This document shows, one piece after another, positions 49,152-61,050 of a DNA stretch of 64,000 nucleotides. The stretch comes from Ephydatia muelleri. Lineage: Eukaryota > Porifera > Demospongiae > Spongillida > Spongillidae. The stretch's first letter is position 1; every line of letters starts with the position of its first letter. Below the pieces are notes generated by a model, which did not search any database, had not been told where the DNA came from, and was given only the letters and a program-made list of their open reading frames with translations. The stretch is taken from the NCBI GenBank assembly GCA_013339895.1, contig JABACO010000004.1:13242304-13306303 (forward strand), read 5' to 3'. The translations under genes and the position numbers were made by a program.

Positions 49152-49762
49152 TTTTCCCAAGGTTGATATGAGGGTGGGTTGATATAGGGGTAGGGGTACT
49201 GTATCAATCATATTATGACTGTGTGGCCTCTAACAAGTTGCGAGGCAGATAAAAACTTACCTCAGGTGTACAATGAAAGAGGACAGGTTAGCCTTAATGT
49301 TAATGGTGCACCGGTCGATCAGGATTTCTATCAAGGAAATAATTGACGTGTTTGCAAGTACACAGCAGCGCCGAATGAAGCCTGCATGCATTCCTATTGG
49401 ATGATGCAACAGAAAATAGTGATTAAAACAATATATGTATCTTTCATGGAGTAAATTTTTTAACTTATTATTTCTCTTTTTAATTACTTAAGTACTAATT
49501 GTATGTATTTCATGTTTTCTTTAAGTATTGTTCATATTTTATTTATCTGGTATGTAAGTTAATTAATCTGATCTGATATTAATGTTGTGGACATTCAATT
49601 AAATATAAACCTCATCGTTATAGGATTTTTTACGTCTCTCATAAGGCTTCTCTCATGATTGTCCTACTGATGAGGTAATCTGAACTAAAAACATAAACCT
49701 ATTTTTAGTCTTGTACCTCCTATACACACACATATGAATGTCCCGTTAGCCACCGGTAATCG

Positions 49763-52700
49763 ATGGCTGTGTCTTTGAAGGTGGTGATAGTAGGAGATGG
49801 AGCCATGGGGAAGACTTCCTTCGCCATATCGTGGGCGACAAACACATTCCCGAGCGATTACGTACCAACTCGTTTCGACAACTTTTCCGCCAATGTGATG
49901 GTAGACGGTGTATCCGTTACGCTGATACTCTGGGACCCAGGTAAGCACGACTTTTTCAGCGATGAGCCACGCCCACCGCTTTAGCATTTTGCGGGTTTTT
50001 GAACAAGCAGGACTAGTGGACTACGATCGCATGCGGCCTCTGTACTATCCCGAGACGGACGTGTTCTTAATCGCATTCAGTGTAGATCGAAAAGTCTCTT
50101 ACGAGAACGTTCGCCTCAAGTGGCTCCCCGAAATCAAGCACCACTGCCCCAACACCCCATGGCTTCTTCTCGGGCTAAAGGCAGACCTCAGATCCTCTTC
50201 AGAACATAATTCACCGGGAAGAGAATTTGTGACCGAACAAGCTGCAAGAGATATGGCCAAAGAGTTAGGTCAGTTACACACCGCATGCAACCGGCCCAAT
50301 GTTGCCGTCCTATAAACCCATTATCGGATAGCAACCTGTAATAGACAGTTACATCTCCGCACATATCCGCGCACACCTCCGCACATCTCCGCACACACAG
50401 GGGCAATTGGCTACTTCGAATGCAGTTCACTCACGCTAAGTGGACTCAGCAATGCAATGGATTCTGCAGCGAGAGCTTCTCTGAGCCTCTCAGGACACAC
50501 CTCCAATAGGAAAAGATTCAATTTCTTCAGGAAGAGAAGGTAGTTCTCCTTGACATGTGTACTCGATGGTCACACACACACTGACACACACATAGGACCA
50601 CAGACCCATCTGGAGACACCACATCAGAGCCAGCCATCCCTCCTCCCCCCACACTGCCAGAGAACGAGAAGGCTCCTTCAATCAATGTCAGCACCTCAAC
50701 TTTTCCTGGGGACTGGAAAAAGCTGGTCAATTGTGAGGACCTCTCTGATGTCACTTTTCTTTTGGGCTCGAAGGTGTTCTATGCCCACAAGTATGTCTTG
50801 TGTGGTGCATCAAACATGTTTAGGAGAGTGTTTGGGATTCAAGACACAATTAAAACTACAAGCATTGGAGAGTTTCCAACTTGGAACATAAAACGCATGC
50901 AGGAAGTGACTCCAGAGAACATCTGTGGCGGGAAAGTAGCGGGACTGAAGGACATACAGTATAGGTTAGTTCACAATTAAAAGACCTGGACTGTTCTCGA
51001 AGCATGCTTCCTCCATCAGTGTGAGCTGCATTAACACTGGTAAACTGGTCACTAAGATCACACTGGATGAAACTCTGATCTCTGATGTTCCCTTCCTGAG
51101 ATGTCTGGAGTTTCTTTATACAGGCATTGTGGAGCTAGAAGCCAAGAGCACCCTTTTGGATGAGACCATGAAGGTTGCTGAACTGTTCAATCTTCCAGAG
51201 CTGCAGACCATATGTGAAAATGCCAAGAAGGGAGATGAGTTCATACCAATCAATTCTACCATTGGGACATGGTTGAAAGACAGGAAAAGGGAGATTGCCA
51301 AGCAGCTGTTCCTGTACCAGCCCCTCTTCTCTGACGTTCGCCTCATGGTGGAAGGGAAGATCATTCATGCTCACAAAGTGGTCTTCTTGGCGAGATGTGA
51401 TGTCCTGTCTGCCATGTTTAAAGGTGGCTTTGTTGAAGCTGATAGGTCAGAGGTGAGAGGATTGAGAGGAGGGAGAGGTGGGGATATTGGTGTCTCATTG
51501 TTGAGGGCATCGTTATGTAATTACAGCAACAAGAGCGCTCATCCCGAAATGATTAGGATACATTTGATGTTAATTTCAACATATTTGTTACACAAACTGT
51601 GTTGAAATGTGATACCTTAAAATTGCATTTTAGGTGGAGCTTCATGACATCACATATGAAAACATGTTGGCTTTCCTGGAATACCTCTACACTGACCACT
51701 GCTCTATTCAGAAGGGTGATTCTGTGGGAATTCTGGTGCTCTCGAATGAGTATATGATGCCCAGGCTGACCTCCCTTTGTGAGCTGTGCATAAAAAGGGA
51801 GGTGGACAGAACCACTTCCGAGTGCATAGCTCAAGCCGACATAGATGTTATTTGTAAGTAAAACACACCTTTACTCTCAAACCTTCATACCCTCATACCC
51901 CTCTACTCTCATATCCTACCTCATATCCTCATACCCTGTACCCTCACCCACCCCTAACTCATAGCACCCCTCACCCTCATATCATACCCCTCTACTCTTA
52001 TATCCTACCTCATACCCTCATACCCTGTACCCTCACCCACCCCTACCCTAACTCATACCACCCCTCACCCTCATATGACCACCAACATCTCTATCCATAA
52101 CATCATTAGACGATACCACATGATACCATTGAGACCACATAATCTACCGTCATGACACCACATGACACATCACATGACACCATTGCTGCACCACATGACA
52201 CCATGATACAACGCATGACACTATGTGACGCAACTGATGCAACACATGACACAATTGATGCAACACATGGCACCATTGGTGCAACATATGACACCACGTG
52301 ACACCATTGGTGCAACATATGACACCAAGTGACACCATTGGTGCAGCATGACAGCACGTGACACCATTGATGCAACACATGACAGCACGTGACATCATTG
52401 ATTCAACGCATGACACCATGTGACATCATTGATGCAACGCATGACACTGCATAATGACACTGCATCTGTATCCATTACATAGATAGAGATGCACTCCACA
52501 TGCAGATAACTGACCAGCAAAGGTCTGAAGCCACTGAGCATAGGTAGTATGTGTCCATTAGCATCTCTCCACATGCTTATTCAACACTAACTATGTATAC
52601 ACCCATTCATTTCCTTCACATTGGAGACATCTTATTTTATGCCCTACTTTTTCTATTTGTAGCCCTCCTGCTAACAGCACAGCTGCACAATGCCAACCAG

Positions 52701-52901
52701 CTGAGTGCCTGGTGTCTGCACTTTATCTCCAGCAACTACGCAGAGTTTTCCTCAAAGCCAGAGTTCTCCCTCCTCACTGGTGATAACCTCGCATACGTCC
52801 AGACACACCAATGGCCACCAGTGTCCTATCTGGAGGCTATGGAGGAGTACAGGAAGAAGTATGAGGTGGACAGGTCCTCTGACAGGTGCTCTTTGATGTG
52901 A
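49763..52901 (+). CDS. RhoBTB protein, seven exons, intact
   Basis: Exons: 49763-49940, 50008-50268, 50401-50539, 50596-50964, 51020-51452, 51634-51853, 52663-52901. Phases agree at all junctions and total 1839 bases, 612 codons plus stop. The N-terminal Rho/Rac-like GTPase (about residues 1-190) shows the P-loop GDGAMGKTS, switch 1 [12 protein letters not shown], and LKAD where Rac has TKLD. In switch 2 the usual DTAGQEDYD reads DPAGLVDYD, so the residue equal to Gln61 is Leu. A proline-rich link (PAIPPPP) leads to a first BTB domain ([19 protein letters not shown], interrupted by an insert) and a second ([20 protein letters not shown]). A conserved C-terminal helical part follows, ending in CSLM, a possible prenylation box. 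RhoBTB proteins serve as cullin-3 ubiquitin-ligase adaptors. Start and promoter lie in the palindrome. Confidence 0.93.
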
Positions 52902-53190
52902 CTGGTACAGTTCTTCTACCAAGAGAATATTTTATGCAACAAGTGGGAGGTGCCTGGGACTGATCTAGAATATTAATCTCTGCTTTTCTCAATTTTACCT
53001 TTTGCTTATGGACTCCGATGGTTTTGCTTTGTATGTGCTAACATTTGGTGACAAATACACACATGACATAACCTGATATTTACTGGACCCTGAGTATTTC
53101 TGAATGAGCAAAACTTTTTGAAACTACATTTTTAACACACTAGTGAGTTCAGTGATTTTTGGTGTATTTACATTTGCACTCTAGATCAAA
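51067..53190 (+). repeat. inverted gene-sized repeat, RhoBTB arm (pairs with 61953-64000)
   Basis: The 3' half of RhoBTB and about 290 bases of 3' flank recur in reverse at 61953-64000, and the right copy runs out of the window. Exons are well conserved and introns less so. The outer limit (about 53190) is fuzzy. Confidence 0.88.
51870..52460 (+). repeat. two minisatellites in RhoBTB intron 6
   Basis: First a C-rich array (cataccctcatacccctcta and variants, about 51880-52075). Then a roughly 30-base array built from atgacaccatgtgacacc and attgatgcaaca (about 52110-52450). The inverted gene copy has both arrays with other unit numbers. Confidence 0.88.
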
Positions 53191-53199
53191 AGGGAAAAG

Positions 53200-53567
53200 G
53201 GGGGTTCGTCCAAACCCCCTCGAACTCCCCCTGCGTATGCCCCTGGTATACCACAAAAAACTGAATACAGTGTCCGACAATCCTGACCTGCATGCTCCAT
53301 CCCAGATGCTACCCAATTTTGCGTAGTCTTCTGGGACAGCCAACATGCATTACTGCTTTATACGTGCATGGACATTGTCTGGTCTTGATCTAGATAGTAT
53401 TTACATCAGACCACCTGAACTCTATCAAGAAGCGTGATGTCACTTGGGGAAGGAGAGTTGTGGGAATAATTGTATAACTAACTGTATAACTAATTAATAA
53501 TGTCACGCACATGATTATAGATCATTAATATCGTACATCTCCCACAACGATAGTACATGATAATGCC

Positions 53568-53618
<51 letters not shown>

Positions 53619-54590
53619 CACACATACACACAAAATGTAGTAACTTATTCTTACTGATGCACAAATATCAGTTTTGACCCACAAAAATCTCATGAGGGTT
53701 AGGTCCCTACTACAGGTTGATGCCAGTACACACACACATCACACACACATGCACACATCAAACACACAGAAGCACACATATAAACACAATGCATAGTAAC
53801 TTATAGATGTCTGTATTGACAAAAGAAAACCTTAGCATTGCTTTGAGGTAAGAGTTCCCTTCTCACAGGCTTGCAATCTTGACACATGCCAGTACACACA
53901 CATACACATACACAGACATACATGTACACACACATACACATACACAAACATACATGTACACACACATACACATACACAGACATACATGTACACACACATA
54001 CAAGTCCTATTAAGTACTATAATATTCAGACTTGGTACAAAGGTATTAAAACATACACATGTAGCAAAGTTTGTTCTGACCAGCCTAGTGTAATTCCTAT
54101 TTTAAATATTCTAAAGCTCTAAATTTCGAGTATTAATCATATGTCTCTTATGTGCTATTAATAAACATGTCAGGTATTGTATCGGATGGATAGATTTAAT
54201 GGCAGTGATGAGTTTTATCACGAGCTGTCCATGGTTCTACCTGCAATACCATGGTCCTATCGAATAAAAGACAGCAGAACAAATCATTAAGGACCAGAAT
54301 ACATTGCGTACCCACACCACATCATGGTGTATATTGTTCCATAAAGGAGAGGTTATGTGATGAAATATGACAACTAGTAAGCAATATTTGAGCTATATGG
54401 TTGCGTTTTACAATACAACATGCTGCATGCCTTATGCTTGTTAGGTAGAACTAAATCCAGATTGAAGACAATGTGTGATTCGAGTAAAATTGAAATTGAG
54501 TGGAAATGGTGCAAAGTTCAGCAGACGCTCCAGCTTCTTCCTGTAGTCGTTCTCTCTGCATAACCTCCAACAACGTGTATTGTCACCACT
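53200..54590. other. microsatellite-rich intergenic stretch
   Basis: An AC array lies at 53572-53616. A 32-base minisatellite of about 3.3 units is at about 53893-54001 (acacatacacagacatacat). No coding region. Confidence 0.7.
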
Positions 54591-54593
54591 GTT

Positions 54594-55150
54594 CATACTG
54601 TTCTCCATAGATAATCACACAATGGCAGTGATAAACATGCCAGAGAAGTACGACTTCTTAGCAACAGCACTTGATCCTCTCCTTTCAGAGATCAAAGAAC
54701 TAATGGCCTTGAAAATGGTACAGGTTGACAGGAAGAGTTACGAATTAGAGTTCCACATTAGGAGGAGATTTGAAGGTAATGAGCCTACATTATTAATGTT
54801 ATCACTAACATTACATTTCATTATGCTTTATAGTTTTAGCTCCTATTGTGGGGGTTTGCCCAGGACAACTCTAAGTATTCCTGCATTTGGTGTCTGGTAC
54901 CATCAAGTGACTGGTGTTCTATCACCACGAACAAGCGGAGCGAGTTGTGGTTTCATTCACATGTATATGTACCTGGTACTTGATTATAGGTATGAATTAC
55001 CAGATTGAGCAAGTACCCATGTGCTGTAGAGTGTGTGGACAGAGGCTGTGGACCCCAAACCAAAGCAAAGCAAAGCACAGCTATGAATGCAATGCATTCA
55101 CAGTTGATCTGAAAATAGCTTTTGACATCAACATGATACTGCTTGCTCTG
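54594..55150 (+). pseudogene. fragment of a large transposon-type protein
   Basis: After a possible acceptor, the frame reads NHTMAVINMPEKYDFLATAL then DPLLSEIKELMALK. A region that needs one base shift would read LGGDLK. Further on, a shifted frame includes CRVCGQRLWTPNQ (55.04 kb). I associate VINMPEKYD...LGGD with a transposon-linked protein family of sponges and cnidarians, but cannot confirm this. Stops and shifts mark it as a relic. Confidence 0.4.
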
Positions 55151-55332
55151 TAAGCATTTGATGGAGAGTGCCATAATAAAGGGGGTGCATCTCAAGTGTA
55201 CAGTCAGTGTATTTAAGTTGCACTAACATACATTTCTTCAATGCAAGGAACCATGTACTTTATTTGAACACTACAATAGTATGACATCATCAATCGCTAC
55301 ATGTATCTTGCTTTTTTTTATTTTATTGAATT

Positions 55333-56482
55333 TTAACACCGGTCCCGTGAAAATCGAGTACTTTTTGTCAAACTCAGATTTTGGAAAATTAGTCGAAAAA
55401 ACAGTTTCTCAAAAATAGATTACAATTCAACTCTCTACACAAGGTTTGGTGCCATTACTATTACTAGCTTCTTATGCGCTTCCATTCCGATACTGCATCA
55501 GTTAGAATTCGTGAGGGTAAAAAGCGTCCCGAAAATAAAGTACTCTTTTTTCTAGTGTGTACTCTTGGCTCAAAAAAGGTATATTTATTCTCATTTCGAT
55601 CCAATAGATGGAGTTCGTACAAATTCTTTTCGTGCTAGAAAAAACACAACAAGCACCACAGGGTCTCTGCGCCTCGTTCCCAGACTATTGGCCTATCGTC
55701 GCGAATGAGTTGCATAGTACACAAACAAAAAAAAATCAATGCAAAGTGGTAGCCATATGTTCTTGAATATGCCTCGATCATGAGCTCAGGCTTGTCCCAG
55801 TGATCTTGATGAAGTCGTTTCTGTGGTCTCATGCTACCTTTTATGAAAGATGTCTAGTCCAAAAGTTCGCACGGTAGTGCAGTTTGTTCCAGTTTCGCGC
55901 GGGTCCCACACTTAGGGCCTGCATGGGTAACCGCTACGGCAGGCGGTTCGAGCGGGACAATAGTGCAGCTACTTTTAGACAACACCCACTTGATATTCGA
56001 ACCGGTCCGATGTCTTTGTGCCTTCCCCTCAGCCCAGGTTCTGGTTTCTGGTGCTTCAACGAAGTGAACGAACATACGAGCACCATGACGTGTTGGAATG
56101 CCAATCCCCAGACCCCAATCAATTGAACCAAAACCACCAAGCCTGGATACGAGTCACAGCTGGGTTTTTTTGTTGTAGATTTTTGCAAGAACCAAGCCAA
56201 CTGAGAGCATGATATCTACCGTGGTCTCTGTTGGCTCAAAATGAAGCCTAAATGTGCACCCAGATCTGCTCTACACAACTCTCAGCAACGCTCGACGACC
56301 GAAAAATGGCAAACCACGTTGCATTGAATGCATACAGGTTAGCCACTGCTCTAGATAAGAGGTTAGGGATTACGCCAAACATCTCAGCGATAGTTTAACT
56401 AAGTGAAACGCACTTTTCCCAAAAACTAGCACTTTTTTCATTCGACAGAAAAGGTACTTGATTTTCACGGAACCGGTGTTAA
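55333..56482 (-). mobile_element. complete TTAA-flanked non-autonomous element (1150 bp)
   Basis: The left end reads TTAACACCGGTCCCGTGAAA and the right end is its complement, TTTTCACGGAACCGGTGTTAA. TTAA target duplications with short TIRs are typical of piggyBac and Kolobok groups. The interior has open frames up to 88 codons, one reading GIPTRHGARMFVHFVEAPET, of unknown nature. No transposase is visible. The truncated sister is at 17087-17946 on the other strand. Confidence 0.75.
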
Positions 56483-56686
56483 ACAAGTTTAGAATGTATA
56501 ATTCGGTCTCGTTATGATATATGTGCTTCGTAAAAATTATACCATGAACCATTCTTAACTAAAATCACGACAAAAAAATTAATTTCTACCACGCATAATT
56601 TTTTCATAAAAGTATGTTATTGCGTTAACAAAATTGCTGTGTGTTAGCTCACGCACGTCATCGCAGCTATACTGATTGGATGAGAA

Positions 56687-56717
<31 letters not shown>

Positions 56718-58101
56718 TCCCTCACTCCATTCCAGATTTAACCCTAGTTCTGAACTAGGTGGGTTGTTTTTCACTTTAAATACTATAACACAGGAAAGAA
56801 TTAGTCTAGGAGACTAGAAAAGGTTAGTTCGCCTTCAAAGATAACACTTTCTAGTAGTTACAGTAGTTTCACCTAGTTAAAAAGCCTTCGGTCAACATCA
56901 ATCTGCCATATTTTCAATCTGCGTATGCATGCACGGGTGTGGCTAAAGCACTCAGTAAAGGCTAAAGCGCTTTACATCATGCAACTGAAAAGCAACTTCT
57001 GGGCCTTTGCCAATGCAGGAGCGCCATCTTAATGCATGTATCTGTATTAGGCTGTGGTTTGTTGCTTGGCTTTGGTGACTTGCATGAATGTCATTGGCTA
57101 AAGTGATTATGTAACCTCAGTACATGTACCAGTCAAAACACTTCCTTAAAACTGCTCCTCTTGCAGCAAGTTGTACAACACCTTTGTCGGGACTGGTAGA
57201 GATGGCCCTCTTCAGCAGCTTGCCTCTCCTCCTCAGGTGTAAGTGACGGTACACACACATGCCCTTCATAATCACCACAAATGCACGCCAGGCCCTGGCA
57301 TGACGTCCAGGATCTTGGATATTGACGTTGGTTGGGCGCTAAGTGCGGTGATTTGCATGGAATCGAGGCTGTATCTCCATGCAGGTATGCAGGATATACA
57401 AGAAGCATTGGCCCTGATAAGACTACCAACCATGACTTGGGTCATCTCCTAGTTTTGGTTCCTTTTTCTTTGTGTGCTCTGATGCTGGGAGTGTTTGTAG
57501 CTCCATGCACGTATGAAGGGTTCAAGGAGTCTTATAATTGGAATCTGTGAAGACATTTAGCAACTGTTTCTGAGCTCTCGTAATATATATACATTAATTA
57601 ACAGTCTAGAATTCGGGAATGCCGCTTTACCTTGACTCGTGCTTGAATATAAGATCCAGTTAAGCTTATTTAATTACAAATTATTTTCACTACACCTCCT
57701 AGCTTGTGTCTGAATGCTAATGAAATGATTATTAAATCAAATCACCTGTTTGGACAACCTTGTGCATCTCTATGTCCCCAACTATAGCCACACGGGGCTG
57801 CAACTCCCCTTCTTTACCAAGCATTCCAGTCCATTGAACCAAAAGTACTGATGGTTACACATAAACACTTGATGAGTTAACAAATTGGACTCAAGTGCAT
57901 CCTTGCCGACTCCACAGATGTGCATGGCTAAAGGATCACTGTTAACCCTGCAAACATGTACACATCACTCAATGGATGTAATTACATGTAGCAATCTTGT
58001 CAGCTATATTAAACTGATAACAAGTGTTGCTTGGAAATCAATGAACATATTAACGACAATGCACTATGTATTCATATGCATGTAATAACTCTACAGCCAG
58101 C
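56483..58101. other. duplicated mannosidase 3' flank
   Basis: Mirror of 15479-17086, with a poly-C tract at about 56690-56716 and the same unrecognised open stretches. AT-rich otherwise. Confidence 0.5.
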
Positions 58102-61050
58102 TTATAACTGGTTAGTCTTAATCTGGGCGACAAATGATCAGAGCTGAAGAGGGTTAAGTACAACAGTGACATCATCCCCTTTAAAACTCTCCTGAACCTG
58201 TGAAAGAGGGAGGAGTTAACCACACCCACACCACACAAGGTTAGAGGCCACACCTCCTGGTAGTCGGGAGTGGTCTTCTGGATGGCCAGGATGTCCCAAA
58301 GCTTAAAGAAGGCCCCTACATCCACAGACTGTAGTTGCAGCCCACCATTGATGACCCTATCACAGAGCAATGATGGTGTGCTCTTATTGGCCCTGCACTC
58401 ACCTGAAGGCCACCTCAAAGACATCTTGGTGGACATCCAGCAGGTCCAGACCCAAAACATTCACATCCTGTGGAAAGACCATGTGATGGTGATGTGTGGT
58501 GTGAGCAAGTGGTATGTGCACATGTGAAGGTGTGTATGTTGTGTGTGCATGCTGTGATAGTCTGCAGCTACATGTTTATATCATAAATGTATACATCCTC
58601 CTTTGAACTTTGAAAAGTAGAGGTCTGTGATGGGAGTATCTATTTGGAAGGTGGGAGGAGGACTAGGTGGGAGGGGCTGGTGGGAGGGGCTACGTGCCTG
58701 TGGCAAGCTCTGCAAAGGGGACCAGGCAGTCATACATCCACTGCTCCATTCTTCACTGGAATTCAGTATAGCAAAGTGAAGTGTGGGAGGAGAGGTGAAG
58801 GACATGCTGGTCGCCATGGTGATTGGCTGAGCCATCCCTGTTGGTAACACAATGCTTGGAAGCTATGTAGCAAAAGCTCCACCCATAACTCCGCCTACCA
58901 GATGACACAAAGCCCAACAAGACAGAATCAGTCATAACAGAGTCATCATCTCCACGAGGATCAAACAAAATAGGCAACCTCCTGAGAAGACATGATACAA
59001 ATGAATACACACTACACGCACACATACGCCTCACACACACAAACACACCTGTGCAACATGAATTCCATTATGCCTCCAAGAGCTGTGACACCCATTGGCC
59101 GTCTTGCCAGAACAGAGAATGTGGTCTGGGGACTAGCTCCATCAAAATGAGCCCCTCCCACTAGTGGGTATGTATTGCCTTGAAGCAGTACACTTGAGTT
59201 GTAAGTCCTTCTCTGCGAGATGCCATTACGCAATGAAAGAAGAGTATAACTTCATTAAATATAAATATATCAGAGTAGCACTGGGGATGAGAATGAAAGA
59301 AGTGCAATAAGGAAATGGGTTGCAATGAACTAAATACATAGCAATGAGAGAGACATTAACAAACTATTCCTATGAGGTCGAGATCAACTACCATTTCGGG
59401 ATAATTCATTCACGCAAACAAACTAAATCAATATTTGTAGTACGGCCACCCACCATAGGATAGATCCCATTGCTGTATGTGATAAAAGAATCAGTGGACA
59501 GGTCTGTTCTGAAAGATGAAGTCAAGGAGGAGGCGTTGTCTGATGGGAGGGGCCCAATACTGTGAGCACAGAGTACACAGAAGGAAAGGAGAAGAGGAAG
59601 GGGAGGAGGAAAGGGGAGGAGTAAGCACTGTTGACATACATACAGTACTTGTAGTGAGATAGAGTGTATTGCACAAATCAATAAATGCATCAGGTAAATT
59701 GACTAACTTTGTCTGCCACTCCACAAAGTTGAAGTATTGATCAGTGAAGTCTGAGCTAAGTGGTTTGAAGAGCTGAATGGAATTGTTGAGATACTAAATG
59801 TCACCAGGGAATGACGGAGGGTGAACCATTTTGATCACAAATGCATTCAATTGCTAACTGAGTTGAGAGTTTGTGTCACTTCCCAGACCAGAGGACCATT
59901 GGCTGTGATGGTGGTGTGTAGTTTCTGTGGATTGTGTGCATTATTAACACACATACATATCCAAACGTAACCCTTCACTTGCCTTAGGGGTGAGTACTAA
60001 GGTATCTTCCAATCGGGGAACAAAAGTGTACACATTTGTGCCATCACACACATTGAAGTCCAGAAAAGCCTTCCTCTCCACATATTGAATATATTCCTGT
60101 TCAACTGAGTGGCTGCCATTGGAGGCGGGGCTACTCCACCCAGCAAGATGATTGGTGGCATTGAAGTTCAGTTCAATGGCACCATTGGAGATACTGAATT
60201 GAGTTAAGTCTGATTGGTGAAGAGGTACATGTATAATTGTTAAGTAAATGATACAAACAGCTACATCACTGGATACTGATCACATAATGGCTGCTAGTAG
60301 ATAGCAGGCCATCCTTAGCCCACTCTAGCCCACCATTGGCCCACCATTGGCCCACCATTGGCCCAAGTGCTCTATCCCACCATTGGCCCACCATGGGCCC
60401 ACCATTGACCCCATTGGCCCACTCTATCCCACCATTGGCCCACTCTAGCCCACCATTGGCCCACTCTAGCCCACCATTGGCCCACTCTAACCCACCATTG
60501 GCCCATTCTAGCCCACCATTGGTCCACTCTAGCCCACCATTGGCCCACTCTAGGCCACTATTGGCCCACTCTAGCCCACCATTGGCCCACACTAGCCCAC
60601 CATTGGTCCACACTAGCCCACCATCGGCCCACTCTAGCCCACCATCGGCCCACTGTAGCCTACCATTGGCCCACCTCTGATAAGCTTCTGTTCCTCACAG
60701 CTAGCCTTCTTCATATAGTACACTTCCATACCCGCTGCAGAGGCTGTAGCCCACCATTGGCCCACTCTAGCCCACCATTGGCCCACTCTAGCCCACCACT
60801 GGCCCACTCTATCCTACCATTGGCCTACTCTAGCCCACCCACCATTGGCCCACTCTAGCCCACCATGGGCCCACTCTAGCTCACCATTGGTCCACTCTAG
60901 CCCACCATTGGCCCACTCTAGCCCACCATTGGCCCACCTCTGATAGGCTTCTGTTCCTCACAGCTGGCCTTCTTCATGTAGTACATCTCCATACTCCCTG
61001 CAGAGGCTTGCACCACAAAGTACACCATTGACCCTACCACTTGTGACCCC
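58102..61050 (-). pseudogene. 5'-truncated second alpha-mannosidase copy
   Basis: On the minus strand it begins within exon 4 (61050 down to 60938) and continues through equivalents of exons 5-14 to a stop at 58104-58102. Exon 5 (60209-59983) is 227 bases and in frame, without the extra base of the first copy: it reads DGTNVYTFVPRLEDTLVL. The signal peptide and the whole catalytic domain (exons 1-3) are absent, so no active enzyme can be made from it. Splice signals, including the GC donors of introns 5 and 11, are kept. Intron 4 minisatellite with exon-tail copy lies at 60310-60935. Confidence 0.88.
60310..60935 (-). repeat. intronic minisatellite of the second mannosidase copy
   Basis: Same 21-base unit as at 12434-13232, in reverse, with fewer units. 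It is interrupted by the exon-tail copy at about 60677-60748. Confidence 0.92.

Larger units (their letters stand above)
47425..49834. repeat. 2.4-kb near-perfect palindrome
   Basis: The sequence reads the same on both strands from 47425 to 49834, centred at 48625 (tttgtcaatgtgacaaa, no spacer). Mirror coordinates sum to 97250 near the centre and to 97259 further out. The shift comes from a 9-base insertion in the right arm (ttgctaggaacacaaaaccc against ttgcaaaccc). No other indel was found over about 1.1 kb per arm. The right arm ends 72 bases into exon 1 of the RhoBTB gene. Confidence 0.95.
55632..61050 (-). repeat. inverted gene-sized repeat, right arm (pairs with 12321-17946)
   Basis: See the left arm. 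The right limit is in mannosidase exon 4, and beyond it the sequence (aaatcacgtcaaatttagtgg) is unrelated. Confidence 0.92.

Noticed and set aside
48077-49182. Mirror pairs of open frames, for example 48077-48268 and 48991-49182
   Set aside because: They are the same palindrome read on both strands, in MITE sequence without protein-like composition.
50550-50891. Frame of 113 codons as an alternative product
   Set aside because: It is an out-of-phase reading of RhoBTB exon 4.
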